This document shows, in pieces, positions 1 through 5,957 of a DNA stretch of 7,553 bases (the first letter of the stretch is position 1; every line of letters begins with the position of its first letter). The position numbers and the translations under genes are program-made. The notes beneath the pieces were generated by a model. The model saw only the letters and a program-made list of their open reading frames with translations. It searched no databases and was not told where the DNA came from. The stretch lies in contig PKWF01000235.1 in NCBI GenBank assembly GCA_003133185.1, forward strand, positions 8,263 to 15,815, given 5' to 3'. The stretch comes from Vulcanimicrobiota bacterium. GTDB lineage: Bacteria; Vulcanimicrobiota; Vulcanimicrobiia; Vulcanimicrobiales; Vulcanimicrobiaceae.

Positions 1-1341
1 AGAACCGCTGTCCTGGAGATCGAGACTCCATCTTTGATTCGGAAAGAGCTGCGCTTGAATCGAAGGGAGCGCCAGCGCGGCTTTTGCAGGCTGAGAAACT
101 CCAGCCGTGCCGCCGGCGTAATCGATCCAAAACGTCCCGACGCCGGCGGTAACGTCGTAGTCGCGGCCGCTCGCGTTCACTCCGGCGTCGGCGCGGGTCT
201 GCGTGAGGTCGGCGCCAACGCGGGGCAGCGGATAGTAATAGTACGGCGCCTGCTGATCGTAGAAGCCGGTCGAAGCCCGAACGCCGAAATCGGCAAACGC
301 GGAGACCGCTCCGAGAGAACGAACGCCGATATTCAGGCCCGAATCCGACCAGACCGCAGTCGAGATGTTTTGACCCGTGCCGAGCGTATAGTTGCCGCGA
401 TCGAGAACTGCCGAAACGTATAAGTTCGCAACTTGCGGGTCGGCATACGTCGCATCGGCGAAGGAAAAGCTGCCGGCAAACTGCGACGTCCCCGATGTAA
501 ACGTGCGTCCTTGTTCGCTGCCGGCCGCAAACGCGAGCGACTGGTCTGCACCCAGGGAGAGGTTCGCGGAAAGATCGGTGCGTTGGCGCGACTCTTCATC
601 GTTGGTAAACGATCCGAGGACGGCCCCAAGGTTATCCGAGCCGATCTGCGCGCGCGCGATTGCATCGCTTCCGAGCGTTGCCACCTGCCAGTTCGAGTCG
701 CTTCCGAGGGGACTTGCATTCACGGTGCCGCCGGCGGCCTGATCGCCATAGAGGTACGCGTCGCTCGCGCCGCTCAGCGTCGCGGTTCGCTCGTACTGCG
801 CCGGTATGAGTTCGTACGGCGAGCTTCCACTGACGATGTCGTAGTTGGGCGCCCCGTCGTCGACGAGCAGCGAGCCGCTGGGCGCGAGACCGCGATCGCT
901 CAAACGGGATCCGGGATACGCGTCGACGCTCTGCTCGAGCAGTGTAAATGGGCGCAGCGCCAAGGCCGACTCGACGTGGGCGTACGGCAGGTTCTCTAGA
1001 TCGCTCGCGGAGGGTGCATCCGAGGCCAGGGCCTCGTAGCTATCGACGATCACGACGACCGGCTCGCCGGCGCGTACAGAAACGACCGCCGGGCCGCAAT
1101 AGCGACAAGTGACCAGGACCGAAGTCACGCCCGAGGCCGCCAGCGCGAAGGTGCCCAACCGGTCCGTCGTGGTGCGAAGGGGCGCCTGGTTACCCCGCCG
1201 CCCCACAACTACGGCCCCCGCTACGGGAACCCCGCGCTGATCGCGCACGGCGCCGACGACCAGCGGCGCTTGAGCGCGCGCCGGAGCCGCAACGAGCGTC
1301 GTCATTAGCAGCACCGTCGCGCACGTCAGGGGGCGATTCAC
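1..1341 (-). CDS. TonB-dependent outer-membrane receptor, N-terminal part (cut by window edge)
   Basis: The minus strand is open from a GTG at 1341 to base 1, giving 447 codons with no stop. Residues 1-24 form a signal peptide (Arg3, hydrophobic core, APARA before Gln24). Residues 26-99 look like a carboxypeptidase-regulatory-like beta domain, with the typical GxVxDxxGxPVxGAxV opening and a TDRLGTFAL strand. Residues 114-210 match a TonB plug: LENLP, LLVDDGAP, YELIP and YGDQAAGGTV occur in the usual order. From about 215 the sequence alternates polar and hydrophobic residues like barrel strands. Such receptors import metal chelates, cofactors or polymers across the outer membrane with TonB energy; the substrate cannot be told here. 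The next Met (13) would destroy the signal peptide, so GTG is preferred; AAAGA just upstream is only a weak ribosome site. Odd point: a CRYC pair at residues 79-82. No clear TonB box was seen. The gene is divergent from the plus-strand genes. Confidence 0.85.
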   Translation of the reverse strand, partial: MNRPLTCATVLLMTTLVAAPARAQAPLVVGAVRDQRGVPVAGAVVVGRRGNQAPLRTTTDRLGTFALAASGVTSVLVTCRYCGPAVVSVRAGEPVVVIVDSYEALASDAPSASDLENLPYAHVESALALRPFTLLEQSVDAYPGSRLSDRGLAPSGSLLVDDGAPNYDIVSGSSPYELIPAQYERTATLSGASDAYLYGDQAAGGTVNASPLGSDSNWQVATLGSDAIARAQIGSDNLGAVLGSFTNDEESRQRTDLSANLSLGADQSLAFAAGSEQGRTFTSGTSQFAGSFSFADATYADPQVANLYVSAVLDRGNYTLGTGQNISTAVWSDSGLNIGVRSLGAVSAFADFGVRASTGFYDQQAPYYYYPLPRVGADLTQTRADAGVNASGRDYDVTAGVGTFWIDYAGGTAGVSQPAKAALALPSIQAQLFPNQRWSLDLQDSGS

Positions 1342-1367
1342 AGATTCTTTAGACTTTCGGCTATGAT
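1337..1367 (+). promoter_or_regulatory. Candidate promoter for the 1376 gene, possibly leaderless
   Basis: TATGAT at 1362-1367 differs from the sigma-70 -10 consensus at one base. TTCACA at 1337-1342 differs from the -35 consensus at one base, but the 19-bp spacer is long. Eight bases separate the -10 from the GTG at 1376, so transcription would begin at or next to the start codon. The site lies in the 34-bp gap between divergent genes and overlaps the start of the minus-strand receptor gene. Confidence 0.35.
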
Positions 1368-1375
1368 GAGAGTAA

Positions 1376-1633
1376 GTGTCAAGAACCCTCGTCCGCCCAG
1401 TCCTCGTCGCAGCGCTGCTCGCCCTTCTCTTGATTTGCGGGCGCTTCGCCGTGGCCGGCGCCGCCTCACTGGAGGATGCGCTCACCGGAGCGCTCGTGCC
1501 TTCGGCCGCCCCCTCGTTGCTGGGGCCGATTACGTCAGCGGGCCGTGTCGGCTGGGAATGCAAGCCGGAGCGGTCGGCAGCCTCCGCCGGCTGGCATGAA
1601 GCCGAACTGCCTCGCGGCCCCTTCGCTCCCTGA
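1376..1633 (+). CDS. Small putative secreted protein of unknown function (85 aa)
   Basis: I do not recognise this protein. A GTG start gives an N-terminus with two Arg, a long Leu/Ala-rich hydrophobic stretch (about residues 8-27) and AVAGA before ASLEDA, which fits a signal peptide cleaved near residue 29. The mature part would be about 56 residues, rich in Ala, Pro and Ser, with one Cys in the sequence WECKPE. It ends with TGA at 1631-1633. One codon later, in the same reading frame, the next gene starts at 1637. That gene has no ribosome site of its own, which suggests translational coupling and supports this ORF being real. Evidence against it: short length, GTG start, no strong ribosome site (GAGAG is only 3 bases away) and low-complexity composition. 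An overlapping Arg-rich reading from ATG 1363 looks like a shadow. Confidence 0.45.
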   Translation: MSRTLVRPVLVAALLALLLICGRFAVAGAASLEDALTGALVPSAAPSLLGPITSAGRVGWECKPERSAASAGWHEAELPRGPFAP

Positions 1634-1636
1634 CCG

Positions 1637-2449
1637 ATGCGTCTGCTGTTGGCCGTCACCATCATCTGGGGACTCGTGGCGGCCCGAGCAGCGGCGCAGA
1701 CGTATTCGCCGCAACGGCCGCTTCCGAGCACGACCTCGGTGCCTGCGCTGCGCGCCTTGGCGACGCAACGCGAGATCGAGGAGCGGTTTAAAATCGGGAT
1801 CGACGCAGAATCGCGCGGCGACTGGACGTCCGCAGTTGGCGAGTTCAAACGCATCCTGGCACTAAATCCCCCGGAACCAAAAGGGTCGACCGCGCGCTAC
1901 GACCTCGCGATCGCGTATGCGAATCTTGCGCGATATGACGACGCGGCTCGCGAGCTGCGCGCCGCCATCGCGCTCGATCCCGCTTTTTTGGCGGCTATGG
2001 CAAACCTCGTCTCCGTCGATCTCGCTCGCGGCGACCTTGGCGAAGCGCGACAGATCGTCGATCGCTACATAGCAATCGATCCGGACTCGGCGCGCGCGCT
2101 GTACTCTCGCGGCATCGTGGCGCTTCAGGCCGGCGACGCCGTCACCGCTCGTGAAGACTTTGGAAAACTGCTGCGTAACAACCCGTCCTACGCAGTCGCG
2201 CACTACGATCTGGCCTTGGCCGAAGAGCGCCTAGGCCGCTACGATTCGGCGGAACGCGAGCTGCGCACCGCGCTTTCGCTCGCGCCCGCGTATGCGCGCG
2301 CGCGATTCGCGCTCGGAGTCGTTCTGCTGCGGGAAGGAGAGCACGACGCAGCAAGAAATGAGTTCCAACGAGCGACGCTCGACGCCGCGGGCGACCCCGC
2401 GCTGCAAAACATTGCTGCGTCGGCGCGCGACTCGATTCCGGTTCCATAG
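1637..2449 (+). CDS. Secreted/periplasmic tetratricopeptide-repeat protein
   Basis: A 270-residue protein. Residues 1-20 are a signal peptide ending RAAA before Gln21. After a Pro/Ser/Thr linker (22-45), about six TPR units follow in series: roughly 48-80, 83-117, 119-151, 152-185, 186-219 and 220-253. Each shows the helix-turn-helix pattern with small residues at positions 8 and 20 and the typical ends ALNP, ALDP, AIDP, NNPSY and LAPAY. TPR arrays bind protein partners; this one has no catalytic domain, so it is probably a periplasmic scaffold or assembly factor. It starts 3 bases after the stop of the 1376 ORF, in the same frame, and no Shine-Dalgarno is visible, so coupling to that ORF is likely. 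It ends 73 bases before the next operon's leader ORF, so cotranscription is possible but not shown. The client is unknown. Confidence 0.88.
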   Translation: MRLLLAVTIIWGLVAARAAAQTYSPQRPLPSTTSVPALRALATQREIEERFKIGIDAESRGDWTSAVGEFKRILALNPPEPKGSTARYDLAIAYANLARYDDAARELRAAIALDPAFLAAMANLVSVDLARGDLGEARQIVDRYIAIDPDSARALYSRGIVALQAGDAVTAREDFGKLLRNNPSYAVAHYDLALAEERLGRYDSAERELRTALSLAPAYARARFALGVVLLREGEHDAARNEFQRATLDAAGDPALQNIAASARDSIPVP

Positions 2450-2455
2450 AGCGAC

Positions 2456-2491
2456 GACTTTAAGACTTTCTTCATCCGGCCACGGTAGGAT
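2456..2491 (+). promoter_or_regulatory. Candidate promoter/operator region of the cupredoxin operon
   Basis: The 73-bp gap after the TPR gene is more AT-rich than its surroundings. It holds a direct repeat GACTTT-AA-GACTTT (2456-2469) and a -10-like TAGGAT at 2486-2491. No good -35 sits 16-18 bp upstream of it; the best match, TTAAGA at 2460-2465, is 20 bp away. The assignment is tentative. An OmpR-family regulator encoded downstream could bind the direct repeat, but its 8-bp period is not the usual spacing for that family. Confidence 0.25.
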
Positions 2492-2513
2492 GCCACCACA
2501 AAGCAAGCTTTTT

Positions 2514-2518
2514 GGAGG
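2514..2518 (+). promoter_or_regulatory. Strong Shine-Dalgarno (GGAGG) for the leader ORF
   Basis: GGAGG lies 4 bases before ATG 2523 and is the best ribosome-binding site in the window. It belongs to the 29-codon ORF, not to the large gene starting at 2606, whose own upstream sequence is poor. This is the main evidence that the short ORF is translated. Confidence 0.6.
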
Positions 2519-2522
2519 TTCC

Positions 2523-2612
2523 ATGGCAAAACGACTCGCCGCCGTCCACACTCTCGACGTCGTAAAAAAGAACGCAACGCCGGGAGCGGAAGCGACATCG
2601 CCGGCATGGTGA
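2523..2612 (+). CDS. 29-codon leader ORF overlapping the start of the cupredoxin-SCO gene
   Basis: ATG 2523 opens a 29-residue peptide starting MAKRLAAVHTLDVVKK and ending in TSPAW. It is basic at the N-terminus (KR, KK), with no Cys, no Met-rich stretch, no signal peptide and no clear membrane segment. A strong GGAGG precedes it. Its TGA (2610-2612) overlaps the ATG of the next gene at 2606 within ATGGTGA. Because the downstream gene has no nearby ribosome site and no alternative start in frame up to 2525, ribosomes finishing this ORF probably re-initiate there. It may therefore be a regulatory or coupling leader peptide rather than a functional protein; a short functional peptide or a degraded gene end is also possible. 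I know no family for it. Confidence 0.5.
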   Translation: MAKRLAAVHTLDVVKKNATPGAEATSPAW

Positions 2613-3697
2613 AGTCTCCAAAACTCGCGATCGCTCTCGCGATCGTTGCGCTCGGCGCGGCCGCGGCGTGCACGAACGGCGGAGGGCTGGGCAGCATCAA
2701 TAGCGGTGGAGGCGGGACGCCTTCACCGCTCCCTTCGGGGGGGATCGGGGTCGCCATCCCAACTGGAAAGATCGGCGTCGAAAACGACCCGGTCTGGGGA
2801 ACCGTCAGCGGATATACGCAAGAACAGACGTCGCAGATCATGGCGTTTCCGCCCGGCGCGACCGTGATGATTACGAACCTCTCGTCGACGACTCCCCACA
2901 CGCTCAACGTGATCGCAGTGGGCGCCAGCCCGCCGCCGAACTGGCCGGCGAATCCGAGTCTTTCGTTCTCCCCAAGCGGAAATGGCGTCCTCGGCGCGGA
3001 CTATGCGAGCGGCTCGCTCAATCCCCTCAGCAGCGTCAAGGTCAAGCTGACCACACCTGGCATCTATCTCCTCGGCTGCGCGTACCACTACATCGAGTTC
3101 AATATGCGCGACGTCATCCAGGTCGTAGCCGGCGCGACACCGGGGCCGACGGCATCGCCGGGTCCCGGCGGATACGCGGTTGCGCGGCCCAGCACGCGAC
3201 CGGCGCAAGCGCGAAGCGAACCGCATTTGATCGACCAACGCGGACATCGCTTTACGTTCTCGTCGCTTCGCGGAGAGCCGTTGATCGTGACGTTCGTCTC
3301 GGCGCACTGCACGGATGCCTGTCCCTTGATTAACGCCCAGTTCGCGGCGGCCGCGCAGCGCATCGAGCACGAGCATCTTGCGGCGAGATTGCTGACGATT
3401 ACACTGGATCCGGAGCACGATTCGCCGCAAACGATGCGCGGGCTGGCGCGACGATTCGATGCCGATCCACGCCACTGGCTCGTAGCGGGCGGTTCGCGCT
3501 CGGACGTGCACGCCGTGATGCGCGCGTTCGGCGTCATCTCGATTGAAGGAAAGCACGGTTCCGACGATCATCACACGACCTTCATCTACGCGATCGACCC
3601 CAACGGCGATCTCGCGCAAACGCTCTTAGCCTCGAGCGCAACGCAAGACGAGATCTTGGACGGACTTCACACCTTGCGCTGGAGAACGCACGCATGA
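2606..3697 (+). CDS. Lipoprotein with N-terminal cupredoxin domain fused to a SCO copper-chaperone domain
   Basis: A 363-residue protein. Residues 1-22 are a lipoprotein-type signal (hydrophobic stretch, GAAAAC, Cys22), followed by a Gly/Ser/Pro linker to about 52. Residues 53-175 form a cupredoxin domain with type-1 copper ligands His98, Cys158, His161 and Met167. A Pro/Gly linker (176-205) leads to a SCO1/SenC thioredoxin-fold domain (206-360). It keeps the CxxxCP pair (Cys235, Cys239), the LDPEHDSPQTM segment and the conserved His near 322-323 before TTFIYAID. SCO proteins deliver copper to the CuA site of cytochrome oxidase or reduce its cysteines. SCO proteins are usually about 200 residues; the extra length here is the cupredoxin part. 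The two domains could pass copper or electrons within one chain. It overlaps the leader ORF by 7 bases and the next cupredoxin gene by 4 (ATGA), so it sits in one operon. The anchor membrane cannot be told. Confidence 0.9.
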   Translation: MVKSPKLAIALAIVALGAAAACTNGGGLGSINSGGGGTPSPLPSGGIGVAIPTGKIGVENDPVWGTVSGYTQEQTSQIMAFPPGATVMITNLSSTTPHTLNVIAVGASPPPNWPANPSLSFSPSGNGVLGADYASGSLNPLSSVKVKLTTPGIYLLGCAYHYIEFNMRDVIQVVAGATPGPTASPGPGGYAVARPSTRPAQARSEPHLIDQRGHRFTFSSLRGEPLIVTFVSAHCTDACPLINAQFAAAAQRIEHEHLAARLLTITLDPEHDSPQTMRGLARRFDADPRHWLVAGGSRSDVHAVMRAFGVISIEGKHGSDDHHTTFIYAIDPNGDLAQTLLASSATQDEILDGLHTLRWRTHA

Positions 3698-4155
3698 CGC
3701 GACAACCCTGGACGACGCTTTCCTTGATGCTGCTCGCCGCATGCACCGCGGGAGGCATTCCGACCTCCTCGGGCGGCGCCGGCGGAGTTACGATCGACAT
3801 CAACCTGACGCTGAGCCATCCAGTGCAAACGCCGTACGGTTTGAGCGGCGGCTTTACGCCGCCGATCACGACCATCCCCGTCGGCTCGCAGTTCCACTTC
3901 ACGAACACCGACAGCTTCGCGCACACGGGCTCGTATCTCGGGAGCCAATTCACGCAGTTCCCCGCCGGCTCCCCGCTCGGGAACATCGCGACGACGCAGA
4001 GCGGCACTACCCTCTCAGGCGGAATGTGGACCAGCGGCGCCCTGCAGCCGGGCACATCGTCGCAGTCGATTACGGCCGACCGGGCCGGCACCTACCTCTT
4101 TGGCTGCTTCTTCCATTACGGAGCACCGATGCGAGGCGCGATCATTGCGCAGTAA
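3694..4155 (+). CDS. Plastocyanin-like cupredoxin lipoprotein
   Basis: A 153-residue protein. LLAAC at 13-17 is a good lipobox, so Cys17 is probably lipidated. After a Gly/Ser linker, residues 33-153 form a small blue-copper fold with ligands His77, Cys138, His141 and Met146. The CxxHxxxxM spacing is that of plastocyanin. The likely role is one-electron transfer or copper carriage at a membrane surface in the periplasm. It aligns along its length with the cupredoxin half of the preceding gene: the TN...HT loop, SGxLxP, GxYLxGCxxHY and the MR end are all shared. The two are therefore probably tandem duplicates. ATG 3694 overlaps the upstream stop by 4 bases, with GGAG at 3681-3684 nine bases before it. 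The end overlaps the next gene's likely TTG start by 11 bases. Confidence 0.9.
   Translation: MTRQPWTTLSLMLLAACTAGGIPTSSGGAGGVTIDINLTLSHPVQTPYGLSGGFTPPITTIPVGSQFHFTNTDSFAHTGSYLGSQFTQFPAGSPLGNIATTQSGTTLSGGMWTSGALQPGTSSQSITADRAGTYLFGCFFHYGAPMRGAIIAQ
4133..4136 (+). promoter_or_regulatory. Shine-Dalgarno (GAGG) that decides the TTG start at 4145
   Basis: GAGG lies 8 bases before TTG 4145, inside the end of the cupredoxin gene. The placement favours TTG 4145 over the in-frame TTG at 4100, which would put a 15-residue polar extension before an otherwise clean signal peptide. Confidence 0.5.
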
Positions 4156-5275
4156 CCTCGCAGCCGCAGGGCTTGCGGTGCTCTTCCTCGCACTGGCCTG
4201 CGCGCCGGCGCGCGCGATTCCGATCTTCGCGCAACGCTACCACTTGAAGTGCGGCCAGTGCCACAGTGTCCTACCCGAACTCAACGCGTTCGGGCGCTAT
4301 TTTCGCTCGCACGGCTACCGGCTGCCATTGCCCGAGCACGGAACGACGGTCTTCGCCTTGCGCTATCAGTTGGAGTACGACAAGGAGCCGGCAGCCGGCT
4401 CGCGCGAGTTTACCCCCGGCGGCATCGTGTTGGGCAGCGCGAACGTCGGACCGATCACCGCGTATCTCCACTATGGCCTCGGGGCGGGCGGAGGGCCGGG
4501 TGGCGTATTCTTGCTCTTTGCGGCGGGCTACGATGCGCACACGCAGACCCTCGTTCGCGGCGGGTTGATCGAGCTTCCGCTCGCGCAATCGCCCGGTGAA
4601 CGCCTCGACGATCTGCAGCAATACGGATATTACGGCGCACACGTGGGCCTGAATAACGTGCCGCTCTCCTCAAACCGCTGGGGCCTGCAAATCGAGCGCA
4701 CCTTCGGGCACCTGACGGTGGATGGTGTAGCGGCGTTTGGGGCTTATCAGGGCGCGGCGTACGGCGGGAAACCCGTGCCGACGGGCGAGACGACGTGGTT
4801 TCGCACGCCGGAGTTGAGCGCGTGGCTCAAAGACACGCTCGTGCAAGGGCGCAACGGCGAGTTCGACATCGGAGGAACCGCCATGGGCGGAACGCTCGGC
4901 GTTTTGCCGACGGGGCGGCTGCCCTTCGCCGACCTCTACGAACGCTACGGCCTGCTCGCGCACGCCACCTACGACAATCTTGATTTTCAGGCCGAGCAAT
5001 GGTACGGTGACGACCACGATTCCGACGGCCTTCTGACCAATCAGTCTTCCAAAGGCGGGTACGTGCGGTTGAAATACTATCCAATCCCGCACGCGTATTT
5101 CGGCCTCCGCTACGATGCGTATGCCAATCCGTACATCACTCGCGATTTCGTCTACTACGCGGCCGTGCAGATCGCCCCGTGCCGCGTCCTGATGCAGGAG
5201 GTTCAGTCGCCAGGCCAGCACCCGTACCTCAGCGGCGCGTTTACCATCGCGATTCCGCCACCGTTGAAAAACTAG
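4145..5275 (+). CDS. Outer-membrane beta-barrel protein with N-terminal monoheme cytochrome c motif (cytochrome-porin, Cyc2-like)
   Basis: A 376-residue protein from TTG 4145. Residues 1-24 are a signal peptide ending ARA. Directly after it comes a haem c site, CGQCH (36-40), within the family pattern PxFAxxYxxxCxxCHxxxPxLNxFGRxFxxxGY. The rest alternates Tyr/Trp/Leu with polar residues and Gly-rich turns, as in a transmembrane barrel, with an Asp-rich loop DDHDSDG at 289-295. The same N-terminal pattern occurs in fused cytochrome-porins such as the Cyc2 iron oxidases and in many uncharacterised relatives. In Cyc2 the haem is thought to pass electrons across the outer membrane. Only one CxxCH is present. 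The sixth haem ligand is not evident; His33 and His56 are candidates. The start overlaps the cupredoxin gene by 11 bases, so the two are coupled. Whether the substrate is iron, copper or something else cannot be told, and assignment to Cyc2 proper is not claimed. Confidence 0.75.
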   Translation: MRSNLAAAGLAVLFLALACAPARAIPIFAQRYHLKCGQCHSVLPELNAFGRYFRSHGYRLPLPEHGTTVFALRYQLEYDKEPAAGSREFTPGGIVLGSANVGPITAYLHYGLGAGGGPGGVFLLFAAGYDAHTQTLVRGGLIELPLAQSPGERLDDLQQYGYYGAHVGLNNVPLSSNRWGLQIERTFGHLTVDGVAAFGAYQGAAYGGKPVPTGETTWFRTPELSAWLKDTLVQGRNGEFDIGGTAMGGTLGVLPTGRLPFADLYERYGLLAHATYDNLDFQAEQWYGDDHDSDGLLTNQSSKGGYVRLKYYPIPHAYFGLRYDAYANPYITRDFVYYAAVQIAPCRVLMQEVQSPGQHPYLSGAFTIAIPPPLKN

Positions 5276-5278
5276 GAG
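5274..5278 (+). promoter_or_regulatory. Shine-Dalgarno (AGGAG) for the response regulator
   Basis: AGGAG overlaps the TAG stop of the cytochrome-porin gene (5273-5275) and lies 10 bases before ATG 5289. It confirms that start and shows the two genes are packed with only 13 bases between them. Confidence 0.6.
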
Positions 5279-5288
5279 AGAATAGACG

Positions 5289-5957
5289 ATGCGAGTGCTC
5301 GTCGTTGAAGACAACGCCGCAGTGGGAGACTCCATCGCGCGAATGCTCGAAGCGCGACGATATGTGACCAACGTCGTCGCCGACGGAGCAACGGGGCTCG
5401 ATCATCTAGTGAGCCGCACTTATGACGTTGCGGTCGTCGATGTCGGGCTGCCCGGAATCGATGGCTTCACACTCGCGCGAAATGCTCGAGCGGCCGGCGT
5501 TCAGACGCCGATTCTCATGCTGACCGCGCGCGACGCGGTGGAAGATCGCGTGGCCGGCCTGGAGTGCGGAGCCGACGATTATTTGGTCAAACCTTTCGTC
5601 GAAGAAGAGCTCATCGCTCGCGTCGGCGCGATACTTCGCCGCGCCGACCGCCCGTTGCTCGGAGTGCTCGAAGTCGGAGCGCTGCGCGTGGATCTCGCTG
5701 CTCGCAACGTAACCTACGAGGGCAAGCCGGTGCCGTTGGGAGCGACGGAGTTTCGGCTCTTGGAGTTCCTGGCCCGCAATGCCGGCATTGCGCTCTCCCG
5801 CGCGCACATCGTCGAGCGTATCTGGGATTACGACTTCGATGGCTCGAGCAACATCGTCGACGTCTACGTCAGCCAGTTACGGCGTAAGCTGGGAAAACTC
5901 GGTGCGAGCGGAATCATCGAGACGGTATGGGGAATCGGTTACCGCATAAAAGCTTGA
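5289..5957 (+). CDS. OmpR/PhoB-family response regulator
   Basis: A 222-residue protein. The receiver domain (1-118) has the acidic pair Glu7/Asp8, phospho-acceptor Asp51, Thr79 and Lys101 (KPF), so it should be phosphorylatable. A winged-helix DNA-binding domain (about 126-221) ends ETVWGIGYRI, as in the OmpR/PhoB class. The segment around SSNIVDVYVSQLRRKL is like the CusR/QseB/CopR type, a group that includes copper regulators; that resemblance is from memory and is weak evidence for the signal. It follows the cytochrome-porin gene by 13 bases and overlaps its partner kinase gene, so it probably controls the operon it sits in. No target box could be identified. Confidence 0.93.
   Translation: MRVLVVEDNAAVGDSIARMLEARRYVTNVVADGATGLDHLVSRTYDVAVVDVGLPGIDGFTLARNARAAGVQTPILMLTARDAVEDRVAGLECGADDYLVKPFVEEELIARVGAILRRADRPLLGVLEVGALRVDLAARNVTYEGKPVPLGATEFRLLEFLARNAGIALSRAHIVERIWDYDFDGSSNIVDVYVSQLRRKLGKLGASGIIETVWGIGYRIKA

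Noticed and set aside
34..999. Plus-strand open frames at 34-423, 392-742 and 433-999
   Set aside because: They lie over the minus-strand TonB receptor gene, are Arg/Ala-rich with no recognisable domain, and overlap each other. The minus-strand reading gives a coherent signal peptide, plug and barrel.
1363..1599. ATG-started 78-residue frame overlapping the 1376 ORF
   Set aside because: It is Arg/Pro/Ser-rich with no signal peptide or domain. The +1 frame from GTG 1376 gives a much more protein-like N-terminus.
2523..2612. Leader ORF as a copper-binding ribosomal peptide (methanobactin-like)
   Set aside because: The peptide has no Cys, and no modification enzymes are encoded nearby.
2723..3619. 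Minus-strand open frame of 298 residues, and another at 2239-2907
   Set aside because: They are antisense to the cupredoxin-SCO gene and Arg-rich with no family features. Long antisense frames are expected in GC-rich DNA.
4100..4144. Longer start (TTG 4100) for the cytochrome-porin
   Set aside because: It adds 15 polar residues before the signal peptide and has no ribosome site. TTG 4145 has GAGG 8 bases upstream.
4670..5371. Minus-strand open frame of 233 residues, with similar ones at 3582-4091 and 6275-6949
   Set aside because: They are antisense shadows of the cytochrome-porin, cupredoxin and kinase genes, all of which have clear motifs.
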